Part shown: positions 8,941 to 21,700 of the stretch, in pieces | Layout: every line of letters starts with the position of its first letter | How positions within the stretch are numbered: the stretch's first letter is position 1 | Assembly: GCA_029207755.1 (NCBI GenBank) | Contig: JARCOQ010000006.1 | Coordinates: forward strand, 66,004,093-66,068,092 | Source: Chamaea fasciata | Taxonomy: Eukaryota > Chordata > Aves > Passeriformes > Sylviidae | Direction: 5' to 3' | DNA length: 64,000 bases | The notes under the pieces: generated by a model | Database searches by the model: none | Seen by the model: only the letters and a program-made list of their open reading frames with translations | Told to the model about the DNA's origin: nothing | Translations under genes and position numbers: made by a program

Positions 8941-9183
8941 CTGTAAGGAGAAAAACAGAAATGGGAACAGGTTCATCAACAGGTTGGCGGGCTTAAGGAG
9001 ACTTAGGTCTTACTACAGGTCATCAGTGGTGATTAGGTCATACTAACCAGTCCTAATTCATTCTTTTGACAGCTCTAAGAGTACAGTTAATTGATTGATT
9101 CATTCTTTAAAAGAAGAGGTGTTCTGTGATACATTGGGCATATTGCTTGGGTCAGCCTCCTTAAAGGAAAATCAGAGTATTAC

Positions 9184-9222
9184 CTACGGTCTCAAATGAA
9201 GCTTCTGAACCAACTTTAAGTA
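9184..9222 (-). other. Possible small exon C0 of array gene copy 1
   Basis: On the minus strand CCGTAG/GTAATA is a good donor 243 nt upstream of exon C. The frame VLKVGSEASFETV leaves in phase 1 and joins exon C as ...ETV-A-VPGID without a stop. Candidate acceptors are GGTTCAG (exon 9184-9204) or CACATGAG (9184-9222); neither has a strong pyrimidine tract. Equivalent donors end exons at 12425, 15665, 18909, 22153, 25397, 29045, 32693, 36338, 39787, 43634, 47495, 51341, 55192, 58832 and 62471. Confidence 0.35.
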
Positions 9223-10040
9223 CTCATGTGTTTTTCCCGAAAGATAAGGTCTCTGAGGCCGTGGAAACTTCAGGATTGGGGTGGGCAAGCATGGCAGGAA
9301 TTTGAGAAGATTGGTGCCCTGTAGGCACTGGGGGGCTCTGAAGTCTCCCTGGAGCCTTCTCTTCTCCAGGCTGAACAAGCTCAGCTCTCTCAGCCCATCT
9401 CCAGAGCAGAACTGCTCCAGCCCTTGGATCATGGCTGCAACCCTCCTCTGGAGTCACTCCAGAAGGTCCATGTTTTTTGTTTTGTTTTGGTTTTTTTTTT
9501 TTTTTTTCTTTTTTTTTTTGTCCTGGAGACCCCAGATGTGGGTGCAGAATTACTTTTGGGTTCAGGCAAGCGTTTGTTCATCACAGTTACTCCCACAAGC
9601 CAGCCCAGGTGGGAGCAGAGCTCCTTCCACCCCACCCACCCTGTTTCCATCCCTTCTTCAGCACATCCCATGGTGCTTTTTTCTGCTGCTTCCCAGGAGC
9701 TGTTGGCTCTTGCCCTGCCCTGACTGCTGGACCCGTCTGTGGACACTGCACAGCGATCTGTTGCCAGCTCTCTGGATTCTGAAGGAAAACCCAAGCAAAT
9801 CTCTGAATCAAAGTAAAGGTGTCTTGCAAACTTAACCTAATCCTTTGTAAAGCTGTATTAAGGCCAAATTAAATTCAAATCTGTGGGTTCATTTTCCTCT
9901 TAGGCTTTATTCCTCGTTTGTTTGAGAGAGCTGGTGAGTCTTTTAGGACTCATGGTACCTTGGTTCCCTTTCAGAATGGAACAAATCTGAGACTTTTCCA
10001 GCCAGTTTTTCTTTAAATACCACGAGTTTTCATTCCCCTT

Positions 10041-10253
10041 TCATTTAAAATACTTCCACAATTTAATATGAAATGCTGGGTAGCAAAACCGGTAGCACTT
10101 CCAGACAGAAAGAAGTATGTTGTGTGTAACTCCAAATGTGAATTCTCCTTGCAAAGTGATGGCTTTCCACTGAGGTGGATCAAACAGATGCTCAGTTGGA
10201 TGCTGGTGCTGAAGCACTTTTCTCTTGTGGCTTGAGTGTCTGATGGCAACAGC
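10041..10253 (-). other. Possible 5' exon B of array gene copy 1
   Basis: On the minus strand TTTCTTTCTGCTATTAAAAT plus CTCAG is a fair acceptor. The exon is open in two frames. One runs AVAIRHSSHKRKVLQHQHPT... to a TGA at 10041 and is phase-compatible with exon A (but the intron would be only 40 nt, short for a vertebrate). The other (SDTQATREKCFSTSIQ...) can leave in phase 1 at CTCGTG/GTATTT just beyond 10041, which fits exon C0. Both frames stay open in every unit, which in a homogenised array is weak evidence. I cannot choose between them. Confidence 0.3.
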
Positions 10254-10293
10254 CTGAGATTTTAATAGCAGAAAGAAAGGATTTCCTACTAAC

Positions 10294-10407
10294 CTTCCCC
10301 GGAGAACTGTCACTTGTACAGTCTTTTCCAGCCTCGTCTAGTCTGACCTGCATCTTCTCCAAAACTTGGTCAGTTTTTAAACACTTTTTAAACTTTTTGT
10401 GTACCAT
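10294..10407 (-). other. Possible 5' exon A of array gene copy 1
   Basis: ATG at 10407 opens MVHKKFKKCLKTDQVLEKMQ and reaches GGGGAAG/GTTAGT in phase 0 after 38 codons. It is Lys-rich and could be a helical N-terminus. If not spliced, the frame ends after 71 codons at 10192. The same start lies at 13647, 16891, 20135, 23379, 26621, 30269, 33914, 37559, 41004, 44864, 48711, 52562, 56409, 60048 and 63683 for later copies. Polymorphic positions (Cys/Tyr, Thr/Ile, Gln/His, Asp/His) are mostly amino-acid changing. Confidence 0.3.
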
Positions 10408-10503
10408 TTGCAGAGAACAGGAGGGTGCTGGCTATTTTTTTCACAAAATACACGCTGCTCTGTGAGTGAGGTGGTCCTCCGTTCTCCCCAGAGCAACCTT
10501 TAC

Positions 10504-10620
10504 CTGTCAGCTCTGCTGCTTCTCAAGGATGGGATGCTGGTGCTGGTGTGGATAAACAGATTTTCTCCCATTTTCAGCACAGGTGATGGAGGGAGAGGAG
10601 CTGTTGGCCAAGAGCCTCAT
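10504..10620 (-). other. Possible leader exon upstream of copy 1
   Basis: The minus strand has CTGACAG/GTAAAG at 10504, the best donor of the 5' region. Upstream, GGCACCATGAGG at 10620 is a near-ideal start context, but its frame stops (TGA) three bases before the donor after 37 codons. The exon would therefore be a 5' leader with an upstream ORF, or be read in a second frame starting with MGENLFIHTS. No TATA box was seen. Confidence 0.25.
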
Positions 10621-11149
10621 GGTGCCAGCACCTCCTGACATGCAGGAGCTGAAAAACTAGAGGTTTTGCCCTTGTTGCATTCAGTGGATTTCTAATTTTA
10701 CTTCAAGCTAATTGCTTCCTCGTCCTGGGAGGTGCCAGGGAGATGCCCAAGGGGACACAAGGACAAAGATTTTAGCAGGGTCTATTGCCATAAGACAAGG
10801 GGTGTTGGTTTTAAACTGGAGGAGGGATGATTCAAATGAGCTTCAAGGAAGAAATTTTTAATCAATGAGGGTGATAAAAATGCTGTGGTCTCTGCCACAG
10901 GTTGCCCAGAGATGCTGTGGAAACATTCCAGGTTGGATGGGGCTTGGAACAAGCTGACTAGTTGAAGGTGTCCTTGCTTATTGCAGGGAGGGTGGAACTA
11001 AATGGGATTTAAAGTGTCTCCCAAGCCAAACCATTGTACGATTTTACGATCATCTCATCCAACTTCACTGCTCCAACATGATTCCCATGAGCATGCAGGA
11101 GGCTGGGAAAAGGAATGTGGGCTCTCCCAGTTCAAACAAACAGAAAAGT

Positions 11150-12181
11150 TTATTTTGATGGCTGAGGGGGACGAGCACCAGAGGGTGATGCTCGTCTGAT
11201 CCTGCTCTGGTTTTCAGGCCGACTGTACAGCTTTTTCTCCTGCCGCTGTTGCCGCCGGACGTGTCTCATACGGATTGGCCCAGGCTGGGAGCGTTTGTCC
11301 TTCATGGAGCCAGCGAAGAGCCAGGGTGGTCTGTATGGAGCTGCTTGTCTGCTGGGTGACTGAGTGTCCTGGGACAGCCCTGGCACCCCCTGAGTGGCGG
11401 TGCTGGGGCTGCTGGTCTCAATACTTTGGGCCAGCACATGGTCGATCCGGCGGCGTTTTGCTGCCGGGCTCCTGAGTGACTGTGGCTCTGTGGCGCCCTC
11501 AGGATGGCCTCTTTTCAAGCTCTGCTTTTTGCAGGGGAAGCTGCTGCTGCTGCTGCTGTTTGGATCTGCACATTGGAGAGAGGAGAGGGCAAGTGGTGTG
11601 AGCACCTGCGCAGGGCTCGGGTGATGTCCGTGCAGGATTGTCCCCAAGGCCTTGCCGGGCTGGCTTAAGGGCAGGGGAGGCATATGTGCCCACAGGCCAG
11701 CCCGGCCCCGCTGGCCCAAGAGAGCCAGAGGGACTCTACCCTGGGTCGTTGTTGGAGCTCCTGCTTCCCCTTGCTGTAGCTCTTGACCGCTCCCCCACTG
11801 CCAGCCGTGGGGAGGGAGATTTTGCTCTCACCTTGCTTCTTCCCAGGAGGACACTTCTCAGCAGTGTTGTGCACCATTGTGGATAGGGAGCAGTGCCTGG
11901 AAGGTCTGTGCTGCAGGCCTTTCTCCTCCTGACAAAGCATCCCAGTCCTTGTTTGGACAGAGAGAGAGGCGTTTGTGGTGCCTCAGAGGCACCAGAACTC
12001 GCCAGTAGCCTTGGGCAAGCTCCTTCTCCTCGATCCTGTCCTCAGCTCTGCAAGTTGTGTTGCCACCTTTGTACCTTAGGGCTGGGTGATGATGTCACAG
12101 TAGTCCCTGTCACCCACTGCCCTAATTCGGGGAGGCTATCCTTGTGGGTGCTGACAGTGACTTTGTCAATGCCAGGCACGG
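11150..12181 (-). CDS. Array gene copy 2, exons C-D-E (short form)
   Basis: Exons C 12075-12181, D 11832-11928, E 11150-11565; donors and acceptors intact. Exon E is the fused short type with an unbroken Ser tract (SSSSSSFPCKKQ) and the RRRIDHVLAQ spelling. 153 residues if translation starts in exon D. The exon C peptide has VTGTTVTSS, as in copy 1; later copies have VTGTSVTSS. Confidence 0.55.
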
Positions 12182-12272
12182 CTGTAAGGAGAAAAACAGA
12201 AATGGGAACAGGTTCATCAACAGGTTGGCGGGCTTAAGGAGACTTAGGTCTTACTACAGGTCATCAGTGGTG

Positions 12273-15200
12273 ATTAGGTCATACTAACCAGTCCTAATTC
12301 ATTCTTTTGATAGCTCTAAGAGTACAGTTGATTGATTGATTCATTCTTTAAAAGAAGAGGTGTTCTGTGATACATTGGGCATATTGCTTGGGTCAGCCTC
12401 CTTAAAGGAAAATCAGAGTATTACCTACGGTCTCAAATGAAGCTTCTGAACCAACTTTAAGTACTCATGTGTTTTTCCCGAAAGATAAGGTCTCTGAGGC
12501 TGTGGAAACTTCAGGATTGGGGTGGGCAAGCATGGCAGGAATTTGAGAAGATTGGTGTCCTGTAGGCACTGGGGGGCTCTGAAGTCTCCCTGGAGCCTTC
12601 TCTTCTCCAGGCTGAACAAGCTCAGCTCTCTCAGCCCATCTCCAGAGCAGAACTGCTCCAGCCCTTGGATCATGGCTGCAACCCTCCTCTGGACTCACTC
12701 CAGAAGGTCCATGTTTTTTGTTTTGTTTTGTTTTGGTTTTTTTTTTCTTTTTTTTTTTTGTCTTGGAGACCCCAGATGTGGGTGCAGAATTACTTTTGGG
12801 TTCAGGCAAGCGTTTGTTCATCACAGTTACTCCCACAAGCCAGCCCAGGTGGGAGCAGAGCTCCTTCCACCCCACCCACCCTGTTTCCATCCCTTCTTCA
12901 GCACATCCCATGGTGCTTTTTTCTGCTGCTTCCCAGGAGCTGTTGGCTCTTGCCCTGCCCTGACTGCTGGACCCGTCTGTGGACACTGCACAGCGATCTG
13001 TTGCCAGCTCTCTGGATTCTGAAGGAAAACCCAAGCAAATCTCTGAATCAAAGTAAAGGTGTCTTGCAAACTTAACCTAATCCTTTGTAAAGCTGTATTA
13101 AGGCCAAATTAAATTCAAATCTGTGGGTTCATTTTCCTCTTAGGCTTTATTCCTCGTTTGTTTGAGAGAACTGGTGAGTCTTTTAGGACTCATGGTACCT
13201 TGGTTCCCTTTCAGAATGGAACAAATCTGAGACTTTTCCAGCCAGTTTTTCTTTAAATACCACGAGTTTTCATTCCCCTTTCATTTAAAATACTTCCACA
13301 ATTTAATATGAAATGCTGGGTAGCAAAACCGGTAGCACTTCCAGACAGAAAGAAGTATGTTGTGTGTAACTCCAAATGTGAATTCTCCTTGCAAAGTGAT
13401 GGCTTTCCACTGAGGTGGATCAAACAGATGCTCAGTTGGATGCTGGTGCTGAAGCACTTTTCTCTTGTGGCTTGAGTGTCTGATGGCAACAGCCTGAGAT
13501 TTTAATAGCAGAAAGAAGGGATTTCCTACTAACCTTCCCCGGAGAACTGTCACTTGTACAGTCTTTTCCAGCCTCGTCTAGTCTGACCTGCATCTTCTCC
13601 AAAACTTGGTCAGTTTTTAAATACTTTTTAAACTTTTTGTGTACCATTTGCAGAGAACAGGAGGGTGCTGGCTATTTTTTTCACAAAATACACGCTGCTC
13701 TGTGAGTGAGGTGGTCCTCCGTTCTCCCCAGAGCAACCTTTACCTGTCAGCTCTGCTGCTTCTCAAGGATGGGATGCTGGTGCTGGTGTGGATAAACAGA
13801 TTTTCTCCCATTTTCAGCACAGGTGATGGAGGGAGAGGAGCTGTTGGCCAAGAGCCTCATGGTGCCAGCACCTCCTGACATGCAGGAGCTGAAAAACTAG
13901 AGGTTTTGCCCTTGTTGCATTCAGTGGATTTCTAATTTTACTTCAAGCTAATTGCTTCCTCGTCCTGGGAGGTGCCAGGGAGATGCCCAAGGGGACACAA
14001 GGACAAAGAGTTTAGCCGGGTCTATTGCCATAAGACAAGGGGTGTTGGTTTTAAACTGGAGGAGGGATGATTCAAATGAGCTTCAAGGAAGAAATTTTTT
14101 ATCAATGAGGGTGATAAAAATGCTGTGGTCTCTGCCACAGGTTGCCCAGAGATGCTGTGGAAACATTCCAGGTTGGATGGGGCTTGGAACAAGCTGACTA
14201 GTTGAAGGTGTCCTTGCTTATTGCAGGGAGGGTGGAAGTAAATGAGATTTAAAGTGTCTCCCAAGCCAAACCATTGTACGATTTTACGATCATCTCATCC
14301 AACTTCACTGCTCCAACATGATTCCCATGAGCATGCAGGAGGCTGGGAAAAGGAATGTGGGCTCTCCCAGTTCAAACAAACAGAAAAGTTTATTTTGATG
14401 GCTGAGGGGGACGAGCACCAGAGGGTGATGCTCGTCTGATCCTGCTCTGGTTTTCAGGCCGACTGTACAGCTTTTTCTCCTGCCGCTGTTGCCGCCGGAC
14501 GTGTCTCATCCGGATTGGCCCAGGCTGGGAGCGTTTGTCCTTCATGGAGCCAGCGAAGAGCCAGGGTGGTCTGTATGGAGCTGCTTGTCTGCTGGGTGAC
14601 TGAGTGTCCTGGGACAGCCCTGGCACCCCCTGAGTGGCGGTGCTGGGGCTGCTGGTCTCAATACTTTGGGCCAGCACATGGTCGATCCGGCGGCGTTTTG
14701 CTGCCGGGCTCCTGAGTGACTGTGGCTCTGTGGCGCCCTCAGGATGGCCTCTTTTCAAGCTCTGCTTTTTGCAGGGGAAGCTGCTGCTGCTGCTGCTGTT
14801 TGGATCTGCACATTGGAGAGAGGAGAGAGCAAGTGGTGTGAGCAGCTGCGCAGGGCTCGGGTGATGTCCGTGCAGGATTGTCCCCAAGGCCTTGCCAAGC
14901 TGGCTTAAGGGCAGGGGAGGCATATGTGCCCACAGGCCAGCCCGGCCCCGCTGGCCCAAGAGAGCCAGAGGGACTCTACCCTGGGTCGTTGTTGGAGCTC
15001 CTGCTTCCCCTTGCTGTAGCTCTTGACCGCTCCCCCACTGCCAGCCGTGGGGAGGGAGATTTTGCTCTCACCTTGCTTCTTCCCAGGAGGACACTTCTCA
15101 GCAGTGTTGTGCACCATTGTGGATAGGGAGCAGTGCCTGGAAGGTCTGTGCTGCAGGCCTTTCTCCTCCTGACAAAGCATCCCAGTCCTTGTTTGGACAG

Positions 15201-15512
15201 AGAGAGAGGCGTTTGTGGTGCCTCAGAGGCACCAGAACTCGCCAGTAGCCTTGGGCAAGCTCCTTCTCCTCGATCCTGTCCTCAGCTCTGCAAGTTGTGT
15301 TGCCACCTTTGTACCTTAGGGCTGGGTGATGATGTCACACTAGTCCCTGTCACCCACTGCCCTAATTCGGGGAGGCTATCCTTGTGGGTGCTGACAGTGA
15401 CTTTGTCAATGCCAGGCACGGCTGTAAGGAGAAAAACAGAAATGGGAACAGGTTCATCAACAGGTTGGCGGGCTTAAGGAGACTTAGGTCTTACTACAGG
15501 TCATCAGTGGTG
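12273..15512 (+). repeat. Array unit 3 (3240 bp)
   Basis: Short-type exon E. Carries GGCTGTGG in place of GGCCGTGG near the CR1 fragment (shared with units 4-6) and the CCTTGCCAAGCTGG variant beside exon E (shared with units 5 and 6, not 4). Confidence 0.95.
14390..15421 (-). CDS. Array gene copy 3, exons C-D-E (short form)
   Basis: Exons C 15315-15421, D 15072-15168, E 14390-14805. The coding part of exon E is the same at protein level as in copy 2. Differences from copy 2 are the synonymous Arg codon in the tail (CGG for CGT) and changes in the intron just before exon E. Confidence 0.55.
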
Positions 15513-18500
15513 ATTAGGTCATACTAACCAGTCCTAATTCATTCTTTTGACAGCTCTAAGAGTACAGTTGATTGATTGATTCATTCTTTAAAAGAAGAGG
15601 TGTTCTGTGATACATTGGGCATATTGCTTGGGTCAGCCTCCTTAAAGGAAAATCAGAGTATTACCTACGGTCTCAAATGAAGCTTCTGAACCAACTTTAA
15701 GTACTCATGTGTTTTTCCCGAAAGATAAGGTCTCTGAGGCTGTGGAAACTTCAGGATTGGGGTGGGCAAGCATGGCAGGAATTTGAGAAGATTGGTGTCC
15801 TGTAGGCACTGGGGGGCTCTGAAGTCTCCCTGGAGCCTTCTCTTCTCCAGGCTGAACAAGCTCAGCTCTCTCAGCCCATCTCCAGAGCAGAACTGCTCCA
15901 GCCCTTGGATCATGGCTGCAACCCTCCTCTGGAGTCACTCCAGAAGGTCCATGTTTTTTGTTTTGTTTTGGGTTTTGTTTTTTTTGTTTTTTTTGTTTTT
16001 TTTATCCTGGAGACCCCAGATGTGGGTGCAGAATTACTTTTGGGTTCAGGCAAGCGTTTGTTCATCACAGTTACTCCCACAAGCCAGCCCAGGTGGGAGC
16101 AGAGCTCCTTCCACCCCACCCACCCTGTTTCCATCCCTTCTTCAGCACATCCCATGGTGCTTTTTTCTGCTGCTTCCCAGGAGCTGTTGGCTCTTGCCCT
16201 GCCCTGACTGCTGGACCCATCTGTGGACACTGCACAGCGATCTGTTGCCAGCTCTCTGGATTCTGAAGGAAAACCCAAGCAAATCTCTGAATCAAAGTAA
16301 AGGTGTCTTGCAAACTTAACCTAATCCTTTGTAAAGCTGTATTAAGGCCAAATTAAATTCAAATCTGTGGGTTCATTTTCCTCTTAGGCTTTATTCCTCG
16401 TTTGTTTGAGAGAACTGGTGAGTCTTTTAGGACTCATGGTACCTTGGTTCCCTTTCAGAATGGAACAAATCTGAGACTTTTCCAGCCAGTTTTTCTTTAA
16501 ATACCACGAGTTTTCATTCCCCTTTCATTTAAAATACTTCCACAATTTAATATGAAATGCTGGGTAGCAAAACCGGTAGCACTTCCAGACAGAAAGAAGT
16601 ATGTTGTGTGTAACTCCAAATGTGAATTCTCCTTGCAAAGTGATGGCTTTCCACTGAGGTGGATCAAACAGATGCTCAGTTGGATGCTGGTGCTGAAGCA
16701 CTTTTCTCTTGTGGCTTGAGTGTCTGATGGCAACAGCCTGAGATTTTAATAGCAGAAAGAAGGGATTTCCTACTAACCTTCCCCGGAGAACTGTCACTTG
16801 TACAGTCTTTTCCAGCCTCGTCTAGTCTGACCTGCATCTTCTCCAAAACTTGGTCAGTTTTTAAATACTTTTTAAACTTTTTGTGTACCATTTGCAGAGA
16901 ACAGGAGGGTGCTGGCTATTTTTTTCACAAAATACACGCTGCTCTGTGAGTGAGGTGGTCCTCCGTTCTCCCCAGAGCAACCTTTACCTGTCAGCTCTGC
17001 TGCTTCTCAAGGATGGGATGCTGGTGCTGGTGTGGATAAACAGATTTTCTCCCATTTTCAGCACAGGTGATGGAGGGAGAGGAGCTGTTGGCCAAGAGCC
17101 TCATGGTGCCAGCACCTCCTGACATGCAGGAGCTGAAAAACTAGAGGTTTTGCCCTTGTTGCATTCAGTGGATTTCTAATTTTACTTCAAGCTAATTGCT
17201 TCCTCGTCCTGGGAGGTGCCAGGGAGATGCCCAAGGGGACACAAGGACAAAGAGTTTAGCCGGGTCTATTGCCATAAGACAAGGGGTGTTGGTTTTAAAC
17301 TGGAGGAGGGATGATTCAAATGAGCTTCAAGGAAGAAATTTTTTATCAATGAGGGTGATAAAAATGCTGTGGTCTCTGCCACAGGTTGCCCAGAGATGCT
17401 GTGGAAACATTCCAGGTTGGATGGGGCTTGGAACAAGCTGACTAGTTGAAGGTGTCCTTGCTTATTGCAGGGAGGGTGGAAGTAAATGAGATTTAAAGTG
17501 TCTCCCAAGCCAAACCATTGTACGATTTTACGATCATCTCATCCAACTTCACTGCTCCAACATGATTCCCATGAGCATGCAGGAGGCTGGGAAAAGGAAT
17601 GTGGGCTCTCCCAGTTCAAACAAACAGAAAAGTTTATTTTGATGGCTGAGGGGGACGAGCACCAGAGGGTGATGCTCGTCTGATCCTGCTCTGGTTTTCA
17701 GGCCGACTGTACAGCTTTTTCTCCTGCCGCTGTTGCCGCCGGACGTGTCTCATCCGGATTGGCCCAGGCTGGGAGCGTTTGTCCTTCATGGAGCCAGCGA
17801 AGAGCCAGGGTGGTCTGTATGGAGCTGCTTGTCTGCTGGGTGACTGAGTGTCCTGGGACAGCCCTGGCACCCCCTGAGTGGCGGTGCTGGGGCTGCTGGT
17901 CTCAATACTTTGGGCCAGCACATGGTCGATCCGGCGGCGTTTTGCTGCCGGGCTCCTGAGTGACTGTGGCTCTGTGGCGCCCTCAGGATGGCCTCTTTTC
18001 AAGCTCTGCTTTTTGCAGGGGAAGCTGCTGCTGCTGCTGCTGTTTGGATCTGCACATTGGAGAGAGGAGAGAGCAAGTGGTGTGAGCACCTGCGCAGGGC
18101 TCGGGTGATGTCCGTGCAGGATTGTCCCCAAGGCCTCGCCGGGCTGGCTTAAGGGCAGGGGAGGCATATGTGCCCACAGGCCAGCCCGGCCCCGCTGGCC
18201 CAAGAGAGCCAGAGGGACTCTACCCTGGGTCGTTGTTGGAGCTCCTGCTTCCCCTTGCTGTAGCTCTTGACCGCTCCCCCACTGCCAGCCGTGGGGAGGG
18301 AGATTTTGCTCTCACCTTGCTTCTTCCCAGGAGGACACTTCTCAGCAGTGTTGTGCACCATTGTGGATAGGGAGCAGTGCCTGGAAGGTCTGTGCTGCAG
18401 GCCTTTCTCCTCCTGACAAAGCATCCCAGTCCTTGTTTGGACAGAGAGAGAGGCGTTTGTGGTGCCTCAGAGGCACCAGAACTCGCCAGTAGCCTTGGGC

Positions 18501-18756
18501 AAGCTCCTTCTCCTCGATCCTGTCCTCAGCTCTGCAAGTTGTGTTGCCACCTTTGTACCTTAGGGCTGGGTGATGATGTCACACTAGTCCCTGTCACCCA
18601 CTGCCCTAATTCGGGGAGGCTATCCTTGTGGGTGCTGACAGTGACTTTGTCAATGCCAGGCACGGCTGTAAGGAGAAAAACAGAAATGGGAACAGGTTCA
18701 TCAACAGGTTGGCGGGCTTAAGGAGACTTAGGTCTTACTACAGGTCATCAGTGGTG
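15513..18756 (+). repeat. Array unit 4 (3244 bp)
   Basis: Short-type exon E. The left half carries GGACCCATCTG (shared only with unit 6). The right half has a private GGCCTCGCCGGG change. Confidence 0.95.
17634..18665 (-). CDS. Array gene copy 4, exons C-D-E (short form)
   Basis: Exons C 18559-18665, D 18316-18412, E 17634-18049. The exon E protein is identical to copies 2, 3, 5 and 6. The only nearby novelty is a GGCCTCGCC change in the D-E intron. All splice signals intact. Confidence 0.55.
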
Positions 18757-21700
18757 ATTAGGTCATACTAACCAGTCCTAAGTCATTCTTTTGACAGCTC
18801 TAAGAGTACAGTTGATTGATTGATTCATTCTTTAAAAGAAGAGGTGTTCTGTGATACATTGGGCATATTGCTTGGGTCAGCCTCCTTAAAGGAAAATCAG
18901 AGTATTACCTACGGTCTCAAATGAAGCTTCTGAACCAACTTTAAGTACTCATGTGTTTTTCCCGAAAGATAAGGTCTCTGAGGCTGTGGAAACTTCAGGA
19001 TTGGGGTGGGCAAGCATGGCAGGAATTTGAGAAGATTGGTGTCCTGTAGGCACTGGGGGGCTCTGAAGTCTCCCTGGAGCCTTCTCTTCTCCAGGCTGAA
19101 CAAGCTCAGCTCTCTCAGCCCATCTCCAGAGCAGAACTGCTCCAGCCCTTGGATCATGGCTGCAACCCTCCTCTGGACTCACTCCAGAAGGTCCATGTTT
19201 TTTGTTTTGTTTTGGGTTTTGTTTTTTTTGTTTTTTTTGTTTTTTTTATCCTGGAGACCCCAGATGTGGGTGCAGAATTACTTTTGGGTTCAGGCAAGCG
19301 TTTGTTCATCACAGTTACTCCCACAAGCCAGCCCAGGTGGGAGCAGAGCTCCTTCCACCCCACCCACCCTGTTTCCATCCCTTCTTCAGCACATCCCATG
19401 GTGCTTTTTTCTGCTGCTTCCCAGGAGCTGTTGGCTCTTGCCCTGCCCTGACTGCTGGACCCGTCTGTGGACACTGCACAGCGATCTGTTGCCAGCTCTC
19501 TGGATTCTGAAGGAAAACCCAAGCAAATCTCTGAATCAAAGTAAAGGTGTCTTGCAAACTTAACCTAATCCTTTGTAAAGCTGTATTAAGGCCAAATTAA
19601 ATTCAAATCTGTGGGTTCATTTTCCTCTTAGGCTTTATTCCTCGTTTGTTTGAGAGAGCTGGTGAGTCTTTTAGGACTCATGGTACCTTGGTTCCCTTTC
19701 AGAATGGAACAAATCTGAGACTTTTCCAGCCAGTTTTTCTTTAAATACCACGAGTTTTCATTCCCCTTTCATTTAAAATACTTCCACAATTTAATATGAA
19801 ATGCTGGGTAGCAAAACCGGTAGCACTTCCAGACAGAAAGAAGTATGTTGTGTGTAACTCCAAATGTGAATTCTCCTTGCAAAGTGATGGCTTTCCACTG
19901 AGGTGGATCAAACAGATGCTCAGTTGGATGCTGGTGCTGAAGCACTTTTCTCTTGTGGCTTGAGTGTCTGATGGCAACAGCCTGAGATTTTAATAGCAGA
20001 AAGAAAGGATTTCCTACTAACCTTCCCCAGAGAACTGTCACTTGTACAGTCTTTTCCAGCCTCGTCTAGTCTGACCTGCATCTTCTCCAAAACATGGTCA
20101 GTTTTTAAATACTTTTTAAACTTTTTGTGTACCATTTGCAGAGAACAGGAGGGTGCTGGCTATTTTTTTCACAAAATACACGCTGCTCTGTGAGTGAGGT
20201 GGTCCTCCGTTCTCCCCAGAGCAACCTTTACCTGTCAGCTCTGCTGCTTCTCAAGGATGGGATGCTGGTGCTGGTGTGGATAAACAGATTTTCTCCCATT
20301 TTCAGCACAGGTGATGGAGGGAGAGGAGCTGTTGGCCAAGAGCCTCATGGTGCCAGCACCTCCTGACATGCAGGAGCTGAAAAACTAGAGGTTTTGCCCT
20401 TGTTGCATTCAGTGGATTTCTAATTTTACTTCAAGCTAATTGCTTCCTCGTCCTGGGAGGTGCCAGGGAGATGCCCAAGGGGACACAAGGACAAAGAGTT
20501 TAGCCGGGTCTATTGCCATAAGACAAGGGGTGTTGGTTTTAAACTGGAGGAGGGATGATTCAAATGAGCTTCAAGGAAGAAATTTTTTATCAATGAGGGT
20601 GATAAAAATGCTGTGGTCTCTGCCACAGGTTGCCCAGAGACGCTGTGGAAACATTCCAGGTTGGATGGGGCTTGGAACAAGCTGACTAGTTGAAGGTGTC
20701 CTTGCTTATTGCAGGGAGGGTGGAAGTAAATGAGATTTAAAGTGTCTCCCAAGCCAAACCATTGTACGATTTTACGATCATCTCATCCAACTTCACTGCT
20801 CCAACATGATTCCCATGAGCATGCAGGAGGCTGGGAAAAGGAATGTGGGCTCTCCCAGTTCAAACAAACAGAAAAGTTTATTTTGATGGCTGAGGGGGAC
20901 GAGCACCAGAGGGTGATGCTCGTCTGATCCTGCTCTGGTTTTCAGGCCGACTGTACAGCTTTTTCTCCTGCCGCTGTTGCCGCCGGACGTGTCTCATCCG
21001 GATTGGCCCAGGCTGGGAGCGTTTGTCCTTCATGGAGCCAGCGAAGAGCCAGGGTGGTCTGTATGGAGCTGCTTGTCTGCTGGGTGACTGAGTGTCCTGG
21101 GACAGCCCTGGCACCCCCTGAGTGGCGGTGCTGGGGCTGCTGGTCTCAATACTTTGGGCCAGCACATGGTCGATCCGGCGGCGTTTTGCTGCCGGGCTCC
21201 TGAGTGACTGTGGCTCTGTGGCGCCCTCAGGATGGCCTCTTTTCAAGCTCTGCTTTTTGCAGGGGAAGCTGCTGCTGCTGCTGCTGTTTGGATCTGCACA
21301 TTGGAGAGAGGAGAGAGCAAGTGGTGTGAGCAGCTGCGCAGGGCTCGGGTGATGTCCGTGCAGGATTGTCCCCAAGGCCTTGCCAAGCTGGCTTAAGGGC
21401 AGGGGAGGCATATGTGCCCACAGGCCAGCCCGGCCCCGCTGGCCCAAGAGAGCCAGAGGGACTCTACCCTGGGTCGTTGTTGGAGCTCCTGCTTCCCCTT
21501 GCTGTAGCTCTTGACCGCTCCCCCACTGCCAGCCGTGGGGAGGGAGATTTTGCTCTCACCTTGCTTCTTCCCAGGAGGACACTTCTCAGCAGTGTTGTGC
21601 ACCATTGTGGATAGGGAGCAGTGCCTGGAAGGTCTGTGCTGCAGGCCTTTCTCCTCCTGACAAAGCATCCCAGTCCTTGTTTGGACAGAGAGAGAGGCGT

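Larger units (their letters stand above)
5796..9031 (+). repeat. Array unit 1 (3236 bp)
   Basis: Edge unit and the most private one. It has CAGTTCTAAG where all others have CAGCTCTAAG or a close variant, a distinct T-rich tract (interrupted by several G and C), and a changed splice donor at 5947 (see the orphan exon entry). Exon E is of the short, fused type. Confidence 0.95.
9032..12272 (+). repeat. Array unit 2 (3241 bp)
   Basis: Short-type exon E. It shares with unit 1 the GTCACAGTAG variant in exon C (all later units have GTCACACTAG), placing units 1 and 2 in one subgroup. Confidence 0.95.

Noticed and set aside
9281..9835. Plus-strand frame of about 185 codons starting MGKHGRNLRRL in many units
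   Set aside because: It runs through an antisense CR1 fragment and the T-rich tract (Phe/Leu run). Its length and frame change whenever the T tract changes, so it is not conserved.
9875..9970. Mini-exon on the plus strand inside each unit (CTCTTAG/...GAGCTG/GTGAGT)
   Set aside because: It would be about 30 nt with no open partner exons on that strand; probably coincidental splice-like motifs.
10041..10253. Heat-shock-factor-like string (PAFHIKLW) in exon B
   Set aside because: Only eight residues resemble the start of an HSF DNA-binding domain; the rest of the domain is absent and the frame stops right after.
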